Shown here: positions 46,045-52,419 of the stretch, piece by piece
Layout of the letters: every line of letters begins with the position of its first letter
Numbering within the stretch: the stretch's first letter is position 1
Source of the DNA: Ampullaceana balthica
Taxonomy: Eukaryota > Mollusca > Gastropoda > Lymnaeidae
NCBI GenBank assembly: GCA_944989445.1
Contig: CALYLW010000425.1
Span: forward strand, 248,001 to 312,000
Length of the DNA: 64,000 bases
Reading direction: 5' to 3'
The notes under the pieces: model-generated
What the model was told of the DNA's origin: nothing
What the model saw: only the letters and a program-made list of their open reading frames with translations
Databases searched by the model: none
Program-made: the position numbers and the translations under genes

Positions 46045-47077
46045 TTTTTATTGGCCTATATCCTATATTAAATACGCCATGGACTGCACTGAGCTAAATA
46101 TATGTAGCTCAGTGGACTGAAATATAAACTTCTAAAATATAAACTTATAACCAATATGAAAAACAATAAGACTGGTGCTGTTTTCTTACTTAGGTCAGAT
46201 ATAATCAACGTGAATTAACTTGGTATACATGATATAATGATAAATAATGCTCAAAATTATCCACGGATTTCTGTAATGTTGAGAATCGTTCTCTGAATTC
46301 TCGCTTAAATGCTAAGAATCAATCACAGAATTCTTGGGATAACCTTCACGTTATTCGCAGAATTCTCGGGATAACGTTGAAAATTATTTGCAGAATTCTG
46401 GGATAACGCCTTCCATAAATAAAGTACTGAAAACTTCCAGACATCTAATGCCGTATTAACTATAATTAATATTAAAATTTGAAAACTTAATTTCATTGGG
46501 ACTGAAAATACTGAAATTTATGGCTTATTATTTAATAAGTCTAATAACTCAAATCTAACTAATTGTGATTGAATCAGTGATTGTGTAAAAATTAAAAATA
46601 TCAATTATGATTATGAAAATATTATGACATGAATATGATTAATATGAAGGCCTCTTCAATGACTAATTTTGTAGAATTCAGAATAGGCTTACTTGTATAA
46701 AATTAGACATTATAAAAACCAGGACGGTACAAAATTTAACATTATATTATGTATAAAAGCTTTAACCATTCATTCATCTTCCAATAACCAATGCCTCAAT
46801 ACTGTCTTTTGAGTAGTAGTAGTTTTAATTTTAGTTAGTTAAGTTAGTGGGCAAATGGCAAAACCAAGAAGACCAAGTCCAAGGACAAACCACATTCGTT
46901 CATCTATGGATCAGTACGTCGCAAGCGCATATGAAAAATATAATTTATAAATATTAAGTTTACAAATTATTTATTTATTTACCGCGGTAAAGAACAGACT
47001 GGGCCATGGCGAGCCACTGCTCTCTTTAGTAAGCCTAATGTTGAGGCCTTTCGTAACACTGTCCCCAAAGCGGCCAT
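23400..47077 (-). CDS. NDUFS2: NADH dehydrogenase [ubiquinone] Fe-S protein 2 (complex I 49-kDa), 13 exons
   Basis: Coding exons on the minus strand, 5' to 3': 46983-47077, 43465-43568, 42508-42698, 42035-42155, 41490-41602, 38766-38840, 37116-37279, 36188-36307, 30847-30976, 30097-30192, 28298-28381, 25033-25090, 23400-23437. They total 1389 nt (462 residues plus stop), close to the usual length of about 463. All introns are GT-AG and all phases join. Residues 1-32 form an Arg-rich transit peptide. [11 protein letters not shown] (82-92) is the quinone-site loop with the conserved His. [12 protein letters not shown] fits the 49-kDa signature. Tyr140 in RLDYVSMM corresponds to the quinone-contacting Tyr of the family. 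The C-terminus is VFGEVDR. The protein is a core subunit of the peripheral arm of mitochondrial complex I that helps form the ubiquinone site. It has no frame breaks, so it is probably functional. Confidence 0.97.
23514..24002. repeat. 35-bp tandem array, about 14 copies
   Basis: Unit actactagacaatgaacatt + gaggcaagtagaata, nearly homogeneous. Lies in the last NDUFS2 intron, about 75 nt upstream of the exon 13 acceptor. Confidence 0.95.
24370..24890. mobile_element. Dispersed repeat with 'tatatagcgcagtacc' block
   Basis: The block 'aatttatatagcgcagtacc' ... 'gggctcacagcgccttacat' followed downstream by 'gtgcagtcttgaaggcctta' resembles a LINE/SINE 3'-region repeat common in animals. I cannot name the family. 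Opposing open frames at 24620-24880 show no recognisable protein. Confidence 0.4.
25033..25090 (-). CDS. NDUFS2: NDUFS2 exon 12
   Basis: Residues 432-450: [19 protein letters not shown]. Acceptor tttcaaag, donor GTTTGT. Confidence 0.95.
25297..26750 (-). mobile_element. TA-target TIR element (pogo/Tigger-like), copy 1
   Basis: Ends cagtcgaaaccgcttaagtc and, inverted, cagtcgaacccacttacctc, flanked by TA at 25295-25296 and 26751-26752. Its interior aligns in reverse with the copies at 32787-34353 and 39591-41122. Non-coding. The superfamily is inferred from TA targets and TIR style only. Confidence 0.8.
27238..27617. repeat. 34-bp array, each unit with TGACGTCA
   Basis: About 11 copies of gaacgctagtgggtcgtgac + gtcacatgttcttt. 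Every unit carries the palindrome TGACGTCA, the consensus cAMP-response element. It lies within the hAT element in an NDUFS2 intron. Confidence 0.95.
27745..27825. repeat. 19-bp tandem repeat, 4 copies
   Basis: Unit tgacatttgataacatgcc, with tgatatttg variants. Confidence 0.85.
28298..28381 (-). CDS. NDUFS2: NDUFS2 exon 11
   Basis: Residues 404-431: [20 protein letters not shown] then KAPGFAHL. Acceptor gattccag, donor GTGAGC. Confidence 0.97.
28515..29318. repeat. 31-bp array, about 26 copies
   Basis: Unit gtgcaggttaggtttgttgg + tatgtaccatt, extremely homogeneous (only a few single-base differences). Lies in the intron between exons 10 and 11 and runs directly into the 39-bp array, with which it shares 'tttgttggt'. 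Confidence 0.97.
29319..29945. repeat. 39-bp array, about 16 copies
   Basis: Unit tctgttatagggttgaacta + gggtaaatttgttggtgct, with 'gattagagctggggtaa' variants. Directly adjoins the 31-bp array. Confidence 0.95.
30097..30192 (-). CDS. NDUFS2: NDUFS2 exon 10
   Basis: Residues 372-403: [20 protein letters not shown] then [12 protein letters not shown], one of the most conserved parts of the family. Strong donor GTAAGT. A 27-bp array starts about 22 nt before the acceptor. Confidence 0.97.
30214..30590. repeat. 27-bp array, 14 copies
   Basis: Unit gatgatggcacattgagtaa + aacattg, alternating between acatTG/acgTTG and gaTgatgg/gaCgatgg sub-variants. It starts 22 bp from the exon 10 acceptor. All six frames are nearly open because the unit is a multiple of three. 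Confidence 0.97.
30847..30976 (-). CDS. NDUFS2: NDUFS2 exon 9
   Basis: Residues 329-371: [20 protein letters not shown], then [18 protein letters not shown]. The donor AAG|GTCTGA is weak; phase and homology still require it. Confidence 0.95.
31010..31190. repeat. Degenerate roughly 24-bp A/T repeat
   Basis: Variants of 'agatatatagatttatagat' + 'cata', starting about 35 bp from the exon 9 acceptor. Confidence 0.75.
31724..34756 (+). mobile_element. TA-target TIR element, middle level of nest
   Basis: Ends cagtggggcccacttaactt and, inverted, cagtggggcccgcttaagtc, flanked by TA at 31722-31723 and 34757-34758. It carries the inner element 32787-34353. The CAGTGGGGCCC end differs from the CAGTCGAACC of the inner copy, indicating two subfamilies. 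Confidence 0.8.
32787..34353 (+). mobile_element. TA-target TIR element, innermost level
   Basis: Ends cagtcgaacccacttacctc and, inverted, cagtcgaaaccggttaagtc, flanked by TA on both sides. 1567 bp, non-coding, aligned throughout with 39591-41122. Confidence 0.85.
35017..35089 (+). tRNA. tRNA-Val(AAC)-like sequence, probable pseudogene
   Basis: A 73-nt cloverleaf-like sequence has a D-arm 'gtgtagtggttattac', an anticodon arm tctgc-ctAACac-gcgga (AAC, Val), and a T-arm CTGGG-ttcaagc-CCCAG. The acceptor stem pairs poorly (three mismatches of seven), so it may be a pseudogene or a SINE head. It lies antisense in an NDUFS2 intron. Confidence 0.6.
35167..35658 (+). pseudogene. OTU-like cysteine protease, C-terminal fragment
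   Basis: The open frame has the features of the second half of an OTU domain: '[20 protein letters not shown]' (the Tyr-x-x-x-Met...Gly-x-x-Glu-Ile block) and '[19 protein letters not shown]' with the expected catalytic His in HGHYEVL. The first half with the DGNCLF-type Cys motif is absent, and there is an in-frame stop at 35155, so this is a fragment. OTU domains occur in Helentron/Helitron and some retrotransposon polyproteins. The link to the Helentron-like elements here is only suggestive. Confidence 0.5.
35975..36178. repeat. Roughly 15-bp (aaagaaacaagaggt) repeat
   Basis: Purine-rich units 'gtaaagaaacaagag' and 'gtaaacaaaaaagggg' combine into a 60-bp higher-order copy. It begins about 10 bp into the intron after NDUFS2 exon 8. 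Confidence 0.85.
36188..36307 (-). CDS. NDUFS2: NDUFS2 exon 8
   Basis: Residues 289-327: [20 protein letters not shown], then the conserved [14 protein letters not shown]. Arrays lie on both sides, within about 25 nt of each splice site. Confidence 0.97.
36329..36918. repeat. 59-bp array, 10 copies
   Basis: Unit gtctgcattacttacaggga + cattcctcactctaaacttg + tggggatatgtataaaata. On the sense strand of NDUFS2 each unit contains CCT|GTAAGT, a strong 5' splice-site match. Starts about 21 bp upstream of the exon 8 acceptor. Confidence 0.95.
37116..37279 (-). CDS. NDUFS2: NDUFS2 exon 7
   Basis: Residues 234-287: begins [20 protein letters not shown], ends [11 protein letters not shown]. Donor GTGGGC splits Ser288. 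This exon has no adjacent minisatellite. Confidence 0.97.
37376..38126 (+). mobile_element. Probable solo LTR, 751 bp
   Basis: Begins TGTAAGGAA and ends TTCTTTACA (inverted, one mismatch), flanked on both sides by ATAT (37372-37375 and 38127-38130), a 4-bp duplication like that of the LTR element at 13488. It carries 'gcaataaaggaatc' near 38000 as a polyadenylation-like signal. No internal region. Its higher GC content differs from the intron around it. Confidence 0.6.
38284..38465. repeat. 18-bp array, 10 copies
   Basis: Unit ggtaagatcacagctgtt, with a few atagctgtt/aaagctgtt variants. Confidence 0.93.
38489..38610. repeat. Roughly 28-bp array, 4 copies
   Basis: Unit aatgctcatgtatttaggac + aatgtcc. 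Confidence 0.85.
38766..38840 (-). CDS. NDUFS2: NDUFS2 exon 6
   Basis: Residues 209-233: [20 protein letters not shown] then GGVSL. Acceptor tcatttcag, donor GTAAGA. A 62-bp minisatellite abuts the acceptor. Confidence 0.97.
38841..39165. repeat. 62-bp array, 5 copies, abutting exon 6
   Basis: Unit gacaggtgaacactgagtac + tatgttttttattattgtat + ggtggaaagttagttacaaa + at. It begins within a few bases of the exon 6 acceptor. Confidence 0.95.
39168..39590. repeat. 30-bp array, left part, 14 copies
   Basis: Unit tgatgactaatgtaaaccat + tacactagta. Interrupted at a TA by the element 39591-41122; two more diverged units follow at 41123-41178. Confidence 0.95.
39591..41122 (+). mobile_element. TA-target TIR element inside 30-bp array
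   Basis: Ends cagtcgaacccacttaactc and, inverted, cagtcgaacccggttaagtc, flanked by TA at 39589-39590 and 41123-41124. 1532 bp, non-coding, the most symmetric copy of the family. Confidence 0.9.
41320..41489. repeat. 21-bp array starting at exon 5 donor
   Basis: Sense-strand unit GTACTTGACTTACCTTACCC + T, about 8 copies. The first unit starts with the exon 5 donor GT. The antisense strand shows AAG|GTAAGT in each unit. Confidence 0.95.
41490..41602 (-). CDS. NDUFS2: NDUFS2 exon 5
   Basis: Residues 172-208: [20 protein letters not shown] then [17 protein letters not shown]. The donor GTACTT is also the first six bases of a 21-bp tandem array; the exon frame stays open through the whole array. 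Confidence 0.97.
41825..42048. repeat. 34-bp array containing exon 4 end and donor
   Basis: Sense-strand unit AAAATGATTAGAAGTGGGTC + AACAATAATTTACT, seven copies with starts 34 bp apart. The first copy spans the true exon 4/intron junction (13 exon bases). One copy has GTTGGT in place of GTGGGT, and one has an exon-part change. Confidence 0.97.
42035..42155 (-). CDS. NDUFS2: NDUFS2 exon 4
   Basis: Residues 131-170: [20 protein letters not shown] then [20 protein letters not shown]. Contains the conserved Tyr140. The last 13 nt of the exon and the donor GTGGGT are the first unit of a 34-bp tandem array (41825-42048). Confidence 0.97.
42508..42698 (-). CDS. NDUFS2: NDUFS2 exon 3 (quinone-site loop, signature)
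   Basis: Residues 68-130 with [16 protein letters not shown] and [19 protein letters not shown]. Arg95 in GVLRLV is at the position that is dimethylated in the mammalian protein. Donor GTAAAT. Confidence 0.98.
43036..43209. mobile_element. 174-bp hAT-type MITE
   Basis: Ends CAATGTTCCCTCTAAGG and (inverted) CAGTTTTCCCTTTAAGC. The flanks gtcatcac and gtcaccac are an 8-bp duplication with one change. It lies in the NDUFS2 intron between exons 2 and 3. Confidence 0.75.
43240..43460. repeat. 30-bp array, about 7 copies, at exon 2 donor
   Basis: Unit ctgactaagttgacaaatgc + tataccaccc. The last unit overlaps the donor region of exon 2. Confidence 0.93.
43465..43568 (-). CDS. NDUFS2: NDUFS2 exon 2
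   Basis: Residues 33-66, starting [15 protein letters not shown] and ending TDWKLPPYN, the variable N-terminal part of the mature protein. Acceptor cctatag, donor GTAAGC. A 30-bp minisatellite (43240-43460) begins four bases into the following intron. Confidence 0.93.
43998..44330. mobile_element. Foldback MITE with 63-bp arms
   Basis: 44017-44080 ('ttagtctactttctgtttca', 'aagttgactgttctcaatta') is the near-perfect reverse complement of 44250-44314. The arms are separated by about 170 bp. No target duplication was assigned. Confidence 0.7.
44405..44515. repeat. GC-rich palindromic repeat block
   Basis: Contains ccgcgcgtagcgcgg, agcgccggaggcgct and gggggcatgccccccc, three short palindromes in a row around 'actagtgggggtccg'. 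This looks like a dispersed animal repeat end, in contrast to the AT-rich surroundings. Confidence 0.55.
44516..45424. other. Intron 1 sequence with TGTCGGCA motifs
   Basis: 'ttgtcggca' or its complement occurs several times between 45110 and 45390, as inverted and direct pairs, suggesting ends of an old element. No coding sequence is recognised. Confidence 0.4.
45425..45535 (-). mobile_element. LINE 3' tail fragment (copy F)
   Basis: Minus-strand 'aaaaatgcaggactaaacac', 'gcgtaggacgcaataacttc' and 'gaaggagcgtctgtaaacag' ending in gataagataag. Extreme 5' truncation. Confidence 0.8.
45855..46100. repeat. Diverged duplication around (AT)n
   Basis: 'aataataatagtactaatag' ... 'catggactg' is present twice, about 120 bp apart, with an (AT)n tract of about 35 bp (46001-46036) inside the second copy. 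Confidence 0.7.
46101..46982. other. AT-rich part of NDUFS2 intron 1
   Basis: Three short 'gcagaattctcgggataacg'-like motifs at 46330-46410 echo 44335-44375 in reverse. A plus-strand ATG at 46856 opens 31 codons ([17 protein letters not shown]...) with no supporting context. Confidence 0.35.
46983..47077 (-). CDS. NDUFS2: NDUFS2 exon 1 (start codon, transit peptide)
   Basis: Residues 1-31 plus two bases: begins [20 protein letters not shown], then [11 protein letters not shown], with five Arg or Lys and no acidic residue, as expected for mitochondrial import. Context aacATGG. The donor GTAAAT at 46982-46977 leads into (AAAT)n. The split codon CG|T gives Arg32, directly before Tyr-Ala of exon 2. 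A second ATG further downstream is in another frame. Exon 1 sits 3.4 kb upstream of exon 2. Confidence 0.88.
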
Positions 47078-47714
47078 GTTTATAAATATACTTATGTTTG
47101 TGCATCATATTTGATTTTAAGGTTTCTGTTGAAATTACTTGATAATTTATATACAAAAAAAAATTGAAAATTTATCAAAATAAATAATTTATTGTAATTT
47201 AATTATGAAGAAAAGTTTCAAATTTAGTAAAGAAGTTAGTAAATTTTGTTCCTTTCCATATTGATTTTTTTAAAAAAGGTATGTTATAAATTCAAATGAA
47301 CAGCATCAATCGCATGTCTATTAGTTTGAATAACGTACAGATAAATACATGTATTAACATTTTTCGGTCGCCCCTTTCTCCGAATCCCTTATTTACAATG
47401 TAAATTATGTATCAGTCAAATAAACCCAATTTTAATTGCACTCAGAATAAATCTGACTTACATTTAAAATTAATTAAGACAAGCTAATTACTGATTATCA
47501 AGTTTATACTTAAAATCTAACTTAGGCCTAGTCTATATTAATTTTAAATGAAGTAATCAAAACTTTAAAACAATCTTATCTGATCGATGTCTGTCACTGC
47601 TCTCATTGAAGCTACATATGACATAAAAAATTGACATATGACCAAGTGCAATGAACATGGTATTCCAAAACCCCACAATATTAAAATAAATCAATCTGCA
47701 GGTAGTAGAAACAA
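47078..47714 (-). promoter_or_regulatory. NDUFS2: Presumed NDUFS2 5' UTR and promoter region
   Basis: Lies directly upstream of the NDUFS2 start codon and is AT-rich, with no CpG island or obvious TATA box. The assignment rests on position only. No other gene is seen. Confidence 0.35.
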
Positions 47715-48137
47715 CTACATTTCTGGAGAATATTCAAAACTGACAAGAATAACACCATTAGTTAAATCATTAAACTTTGAAACACTAGTGTCACTAGAGG
47801 ATAGAAGAACCAAGAGCAAAGTTGTAATCATACATAAAGCAATTAATTCTAATTTAGAAATGCAACACAAAGATAACTTAATACAACCCTCAGATAGACA
47901 TAAGAATAAAAACAACTTTCTTATTCCGTATGCAAGAACAAACACATATACATTTTCGTTCTTCACGTCCGGAATTCGGGCGTGGCTTGGGTTGCCTGAA
48001 GAAACCAGGAAAACCAACGCTTTATCAACATTTAAATCTCTAATAAAAATGCAGGACTAAACACAAACCATAGACAAGCGTAGGACGCAATAATCTTCTG
48101 TATAGAAGGAGCGTCTGTAAACAGATATGATATGATA
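47715..48137 (+). mobile_element. LINE copy D, 5'-truncated
   Basis: Open C-terminal frame 'SGEYSKLTRITPLVKSLNFE' to the stop after KMQD at 48060, then 'taggacgcaataatcttctg', 'gaaggagcgtctgtaaacag' and a gatatgatat tail. Starts abruptly inside the coding region, as expected of 5'-truncated LINE insertions. Confidence 0.88.
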
Positions 48138-48836
48138 TACATTTGCAATTTAAGCAATTTACAAGGCATGTTTGTAATCCGTCTAGCGTTAAAAAAATAA
48201 TAATTTAAAAAAAAATAATAATAAAATAAAAATTAAAAAAGTAAATAATCGAGCATTTGTTTATTATCACCCATTTTTATTTAATTATTTGTTTTAAAAT
48301 ATTTTAAAATTATTTAGATCAATCTGAACTGGTAAGAATATGCTCAATAAATACATCCTTACATCACTGGTTCTAAGACTTCCTTTTGGGCAGGGAGCAA
48401 ACTGTAATAATTAATGGATCTAAATCTGCACCAATAAATGTTAATTCAGGAGTTCCACAAGGAACTGTGCTAGGTCCCTTACTCTTTTTAATATATATAA
48501 ATGATTTACCCAACAACATCTCAACAGGAACAAAAGTTAGGTTATTTGCTGATGATTGTATAATCTATAGAACAATTAAATCAGAACAAGATAGCAACAT
48601 TTTACAAAAAGACCTAGATGAATTGGTAAAACATGGAACTGACTGAAGTATGAGTTTCCACCCAGAAAAGTGTCAACTGTTAAGAGTAACAAAGAAAAAG
48701 AAACAAATAAATTCAAAATATTTCATTCATGGAAAGGAACTAACCCAAACTAAAGATGCAAAATACTTAGGAGTCATAATAAATGAGAAATTATCATGGA
48801 ATCCCCATGTCAATGAAGTTATTAATAAAAACAACC

Positions 48837-49332
48837 CGTAAAAAACCAAGTTTTTGACTATAAATCCTTTACGTATGAGACGTAACTAAAAGAATGTTCA
48901 TTATAACACGCAGCGCAAGACCATCCAAAAATACAAAATTGCAGTTGTGTCGTAAAACGTGTTTAATATAATGCGCACCGATCAGGAATAGGTTTATAAA
49001 AAGTGTTGTCAGTAAAATACGCACCTTATTGCGCGACAGAAAGGTTGTTCAATATAATACGCACCGCGACGCTCTATCTCAAAAAATAGCATGATACATA
49101 GGAATAAATAAAATAATCTAAAAAATCAATAATTTAATTACGGTACATGCGATCGATCTGAAATTTTGATACATTGTTTTTATCATCGGTACGAAACTGC
49201 CTGCAATTTCAGCTCGCTATCTTGCGAGCAAGTGGGTTAAAAATCGATCAAAAGTTTTGGCGACAAGCAAGCAAGCAAGCAAGGTCGGTCGGTCGGTCGG
49301 CCGCAGACACCACGAGTTAATATAAAGGATTT
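48837..49332 (-). mobile_element. Helentron-like element, copy 2
   Basis: Reverse orientation. The 3' hairpin end (cgtaaaaaaccaagttttt) is at the left and the 5' end TTAATATAAAGGATTT at the right. It also holds (gcaa)n and (ggtc)n short tandem runs at 49267-49300. It interrupts LINE copy E at gttattaa. Confidence 0.6.
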
Positions 49333-49627
49333 TAAAAAATCAAACAAAACCTTAGGCTTTATAAAAAGAAACCTTTACAAATGTAATCAGAGGCGTCCCT
49401 AGGGTTGGTGTCACCCGGGGCGGTAGCTCATGGTGTCACCCCTTCACGACTGAAGGGACCGTCCATAAATAACGTCACGCGAGTTTGCCGATTTTTACCC
49501 CACCCTCCCCCAGCGTCATACTTTGTCACAAAAACTTAGACCCCACCCCTTTTTTACGATATGACGTCACAAAGCTTTGACAAGCCGTATTTTCTCAATA
49601 AAAACTAGCATGTTGCAAATTATTTTT

Positions 49628-50108
49628 AAATCCTTTATATTAACTCGAGGTGTCTGGTTGCTTGCTTGCACCCTTGCTTGTCGCTAAAACTTTGAATCAA
49701 TTTTTAACTTATTTCCTCGTAAGCTAGGGAGCTGAAATTTTGCAGGCAGTTTTGTACCGATGATAAAAACAATGTATCACAATTTCAGATCGATCCCATG
49801 TACCGTAATTAAATTATTGATTTTTTAGATTATTTCATTTATTCCTATGTATCATGTTAATTTTTGAGATAGAGTGTAAGGGTGCGCATTATATTGAACA
49901 ACCTTTCTGTTTCGCAATAGGTGCGTATTTTATTGACACCACTTTTTATAAACATATTCCTGATCGGTTCGCATTATATTAAACATGTTTTACGACACAA
50001 CTGCAATTTTGTATTTTTGGATGGTCTTGCGCTGCGTATTATAATGAACATTCTTTTAGTTACTTCTCGTACATAAAGGATTTATAGTAAAAAACTTGGT
50101 TTTTTACG
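49628..50108 (+). mobile_element. Helentron-like element, copy 3
   Basis: The 5' end AAATCCTTTATATTAACTCG pairs with ATAAAGGATTT at 50074-50084. A perfect 9-bp hairpin GTAAAAAAC-ttg-GTTTTTTAC (50087-50107) then ends the element. Comparison with 1170-1200 shows that it sits in a T tract of the hAT. Confidence 0.65.
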
Positions 50109-50400
50109 TTTTTTATTTTATTTTTCATTTAAATATGTATTTAGGGTAAGTCTTCACTCTAATATCGTAACACGCGTGAAGTCATTGAAAACGTAATTAA
50201 ATAAATGGTAAACAATCAAATATTAAAATGGAACTTTTATTTAAAGTTGCGCGTTTTTGATGTGACGTCACATTTCTCAAACACCCCCCTCCTTGTACCA
50301 CATCGTCACCACAGATGCGTGACACTCCCCCTATGGCGGATTAAAAGGGGGGTGCTGAAAGGGCTAAAGCCCCCAAATAATTTAAGGACCCCAAACTTAT

Positions 50401-50960
50401 TATGAATTATAGTGTATAATAAAGATGCAGGCTATTATGTTTGTACGAATCCCTGAAAATGCCTTGGACAGTCATACGGCAATGCTGCAAATGAGTAGGA
50501 AGTATAACGGAAACCAGGCTATTCTTCGTGAGAAGTTCATTGTAGCTCATTATATGCCGTGCACAGCTCATTCCTTTAATTTGGTTGGGAAAAGAGCAGC
50601 ATGTTGTCCTGCTGCGGTCATATTTTTTTGTCTTCTGCAAAATCTTTATACCCGGCTTTTTGCATCTACTCATCGTTGACAGGTACTTCAAAAACATATG
50701 AAATTGATACATGCTAACAAAGCCTTGTCTGACACAAGATGGTCAGCCTGACATGATGCTGTAAGGACTATTAATAACTCATACCATGAGATTATCGCAG
50801 CACTGTGAGAATTAGCAACAAATGAAAATCAGCCACGTGACTTTCGACTTGAAGAAGAAGGATTTCTAAAGGAAATTGAACAACTGGAACTCGCTATTTT
50901 ACTTGAAATTTGGGAAACAATTTTAGAAAGGAAGTATCTCATTAAGTTTATTAAAAGATA
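50401..50960 (+). pseudogene. hAT transposase remnant
   Basis: Reads 'MSRKYNGNQAILREKF', 'HYMPCTAHSFNLVGKRAACC' and, after a frame change, an 'EEEGFLKEIEQLELAI' block; same order as the remnant at 376-803. Several stops. Confidence 0.65.
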
Positions 50961-52137
50961 GCATTCTTAATTTGATTCCTATGAAGACAAAGGAAAGGAA
51001 AAGTCCGTGGTAAAAACAGTGTAAACAATCTTCAATTTCAATACTATCAAACAAAAAAGAAAGCGTCAGTTTGATAAAGGGATATCAACAAAACAGCACT
51101 CTCATCGAGAAAAAAATTCAAGATTGGGGTATTTCTGGTCATCATTGACAAACTTTCTTAAGCCCTACAACATCGGTTAGGCGCATATAAAGACATCCAT
51201 GAGAAATGTGGCTTTCTTACAGACTTAAAGCCCAAATGGCTTTATATCTTTTAAAACATAACATACTGCCTCTTTCATTCCAGCCGTTTTTTTAAAGATC
51301 TCTCTGCTGCGAATGTTTCTTTTCTTTTTTCCTAATTTGTTTTAATGTTGTTTGTGTGTTGGGACTGTTTTATTATTGCAAGTTAACTGATATTTGTTTT
51401 AATAAGAGTTTTCGCGTTTAACGTATTTCATTGTATTTCTTAATTTCTTTCTAGATTACAAAATTTGTCATCTTTTTTTTTGTGACATAAAATCGTACAC
51501 AGTAAAATTTTAGGCTTGGGTGTCACCCCCTGATGGGCGTCACCCGGGGCGGCCCGCCCGCCCCGCCCCCCCCTAGTGACGCCACTGAATGTAATAAAGA
51601 TATAAAACTAAAATGCTATCTCACTTTGGTGAGACCTGTACTAGAATATGCATCTTCTGTATGGGACCCATCCACCAAAGAAAACATTGATAAACTAGAA
51701 CAAATCCAAAAAAGAGCTGCCAGATTCATTACTGGAGAATATTCAAACCTGACTAGAATAACACCATTAGTTAAATCATTAAACCTTGAAACACTAGAGG
51801 ATAGAAGAACCAAGAGTAAAGTAGTAATCATACATAAAGCAATTAACTCTAATTTAGAAATACAACACAAAGATAACTTAATACAACCCTCAGATAGACA
51901 TAAGGATAAAAACACCTTTCTTAGAACAAGCTCATACAAATTTTCGTTCTTCCCGTCCGGAATTCGGGCGTGGAATGGGTTGCCTGAAGAAACCAGGAAA
52001 ACCAACATTTATCAACATTTAAAACTCTAATAAGAATGCAGGACTAAACACAAACCATAGATAAGCGTAGGACGCAATAATCTTCTGTATAGAAGGAGCG
52101 TCTGAAGCAGATAAGATAAGATAAGATAAATATATGT

Positions 52138-52419
52138 TGTTTAAACAGGATTTGACAAGACGTCACAGAACAATTTTGTACATACCCCGTTTTAACAACA
52201 TAAATTAATTTATCTAAAAGCCTGATTGCAGTCTCCCCCATATTTTTCAGAATATGCTACTAAAAAAGTCTTTTGAAATATTAACTGGTTGTTTTCCAGG
52301 TATATTCATTAAAAAAAACAACAACTATGACTCCCCCCCCCATCTCTTGTGAAAAAACTATTACATCACATGACAAAGAAGCTTTCTGATATTTCTGAAT
52401 TGAAATATTGAACAACAGT
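52138..52419. other. Short spacer, nothing recognised
   Basis: AT-rich sequence between LINE copy E and the SINE. Confidence 0.4.

Larger units (their letters stand above)
43950..46475. other. Region bounded by a roughly 55-bp inverted repeat
   Basis: 'tacggcattggacgtccgga' at about 43969 is matched in reverse by the segment at about 46430-46475 ('cttccagacatctaatgccg'), with homology extending on both sides. The interval holds the hairpin at 43998-44330, the palindromic block at 44405, a LINE tail and (AT)n. It could be one long TIR element or a pair of related MITEs facing each other. It lies in NDUFS2 intron 1. Confidence 0.5.
49388..51587 (+). mobile_element. hAT element with perfect 8-bp target duplication
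   Basis: Starts CAGAGGCGTCCCTAGGG and ends CCCTAGTGACGCCACTG. The duplication aatgtaat is at 49380-49387 and 51588-51595, and the empty site is seen in LINE copy A at 5847-5856. It holds a decayed transposase (50425-50960), the GTGACGTCA module, and Helentron-like copy 3. It is a sister of the element at 1-1425. Confidence 0.93.
48357..52137 (+). mobile_element. LINE copy E, split by two insertions
   Basis: Segments 48357-48836, 49333-49387 and 51588-52137 align consecutively with copy A. They show 'NSGVPQGTVLGPLLFLIYIN' and FADDC near 48541, 'LRVTKKKKQINSKYF', then 'RPVLEYASSVWDPSTK' and 'GEYSNLTRITPLVK' to the 3' tail gataagataagataag. Stops near 48644 and 48840 show it is dead apart from the insertions. 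Confidence 0.9.

Noticed and set aside
46856..46951. Short plus-strand ORF starting MAKPRRPSP
   Set aside because: Only 31 codons, no homology, antisense in NDUFS2 intron 1.
23400..47077. NDUFS2 as a processed or decayed pseudogene
   Set aside because: Thirteen exons have intact frames, GT-AG introns, consistent phases, key motifs and a normal total length.
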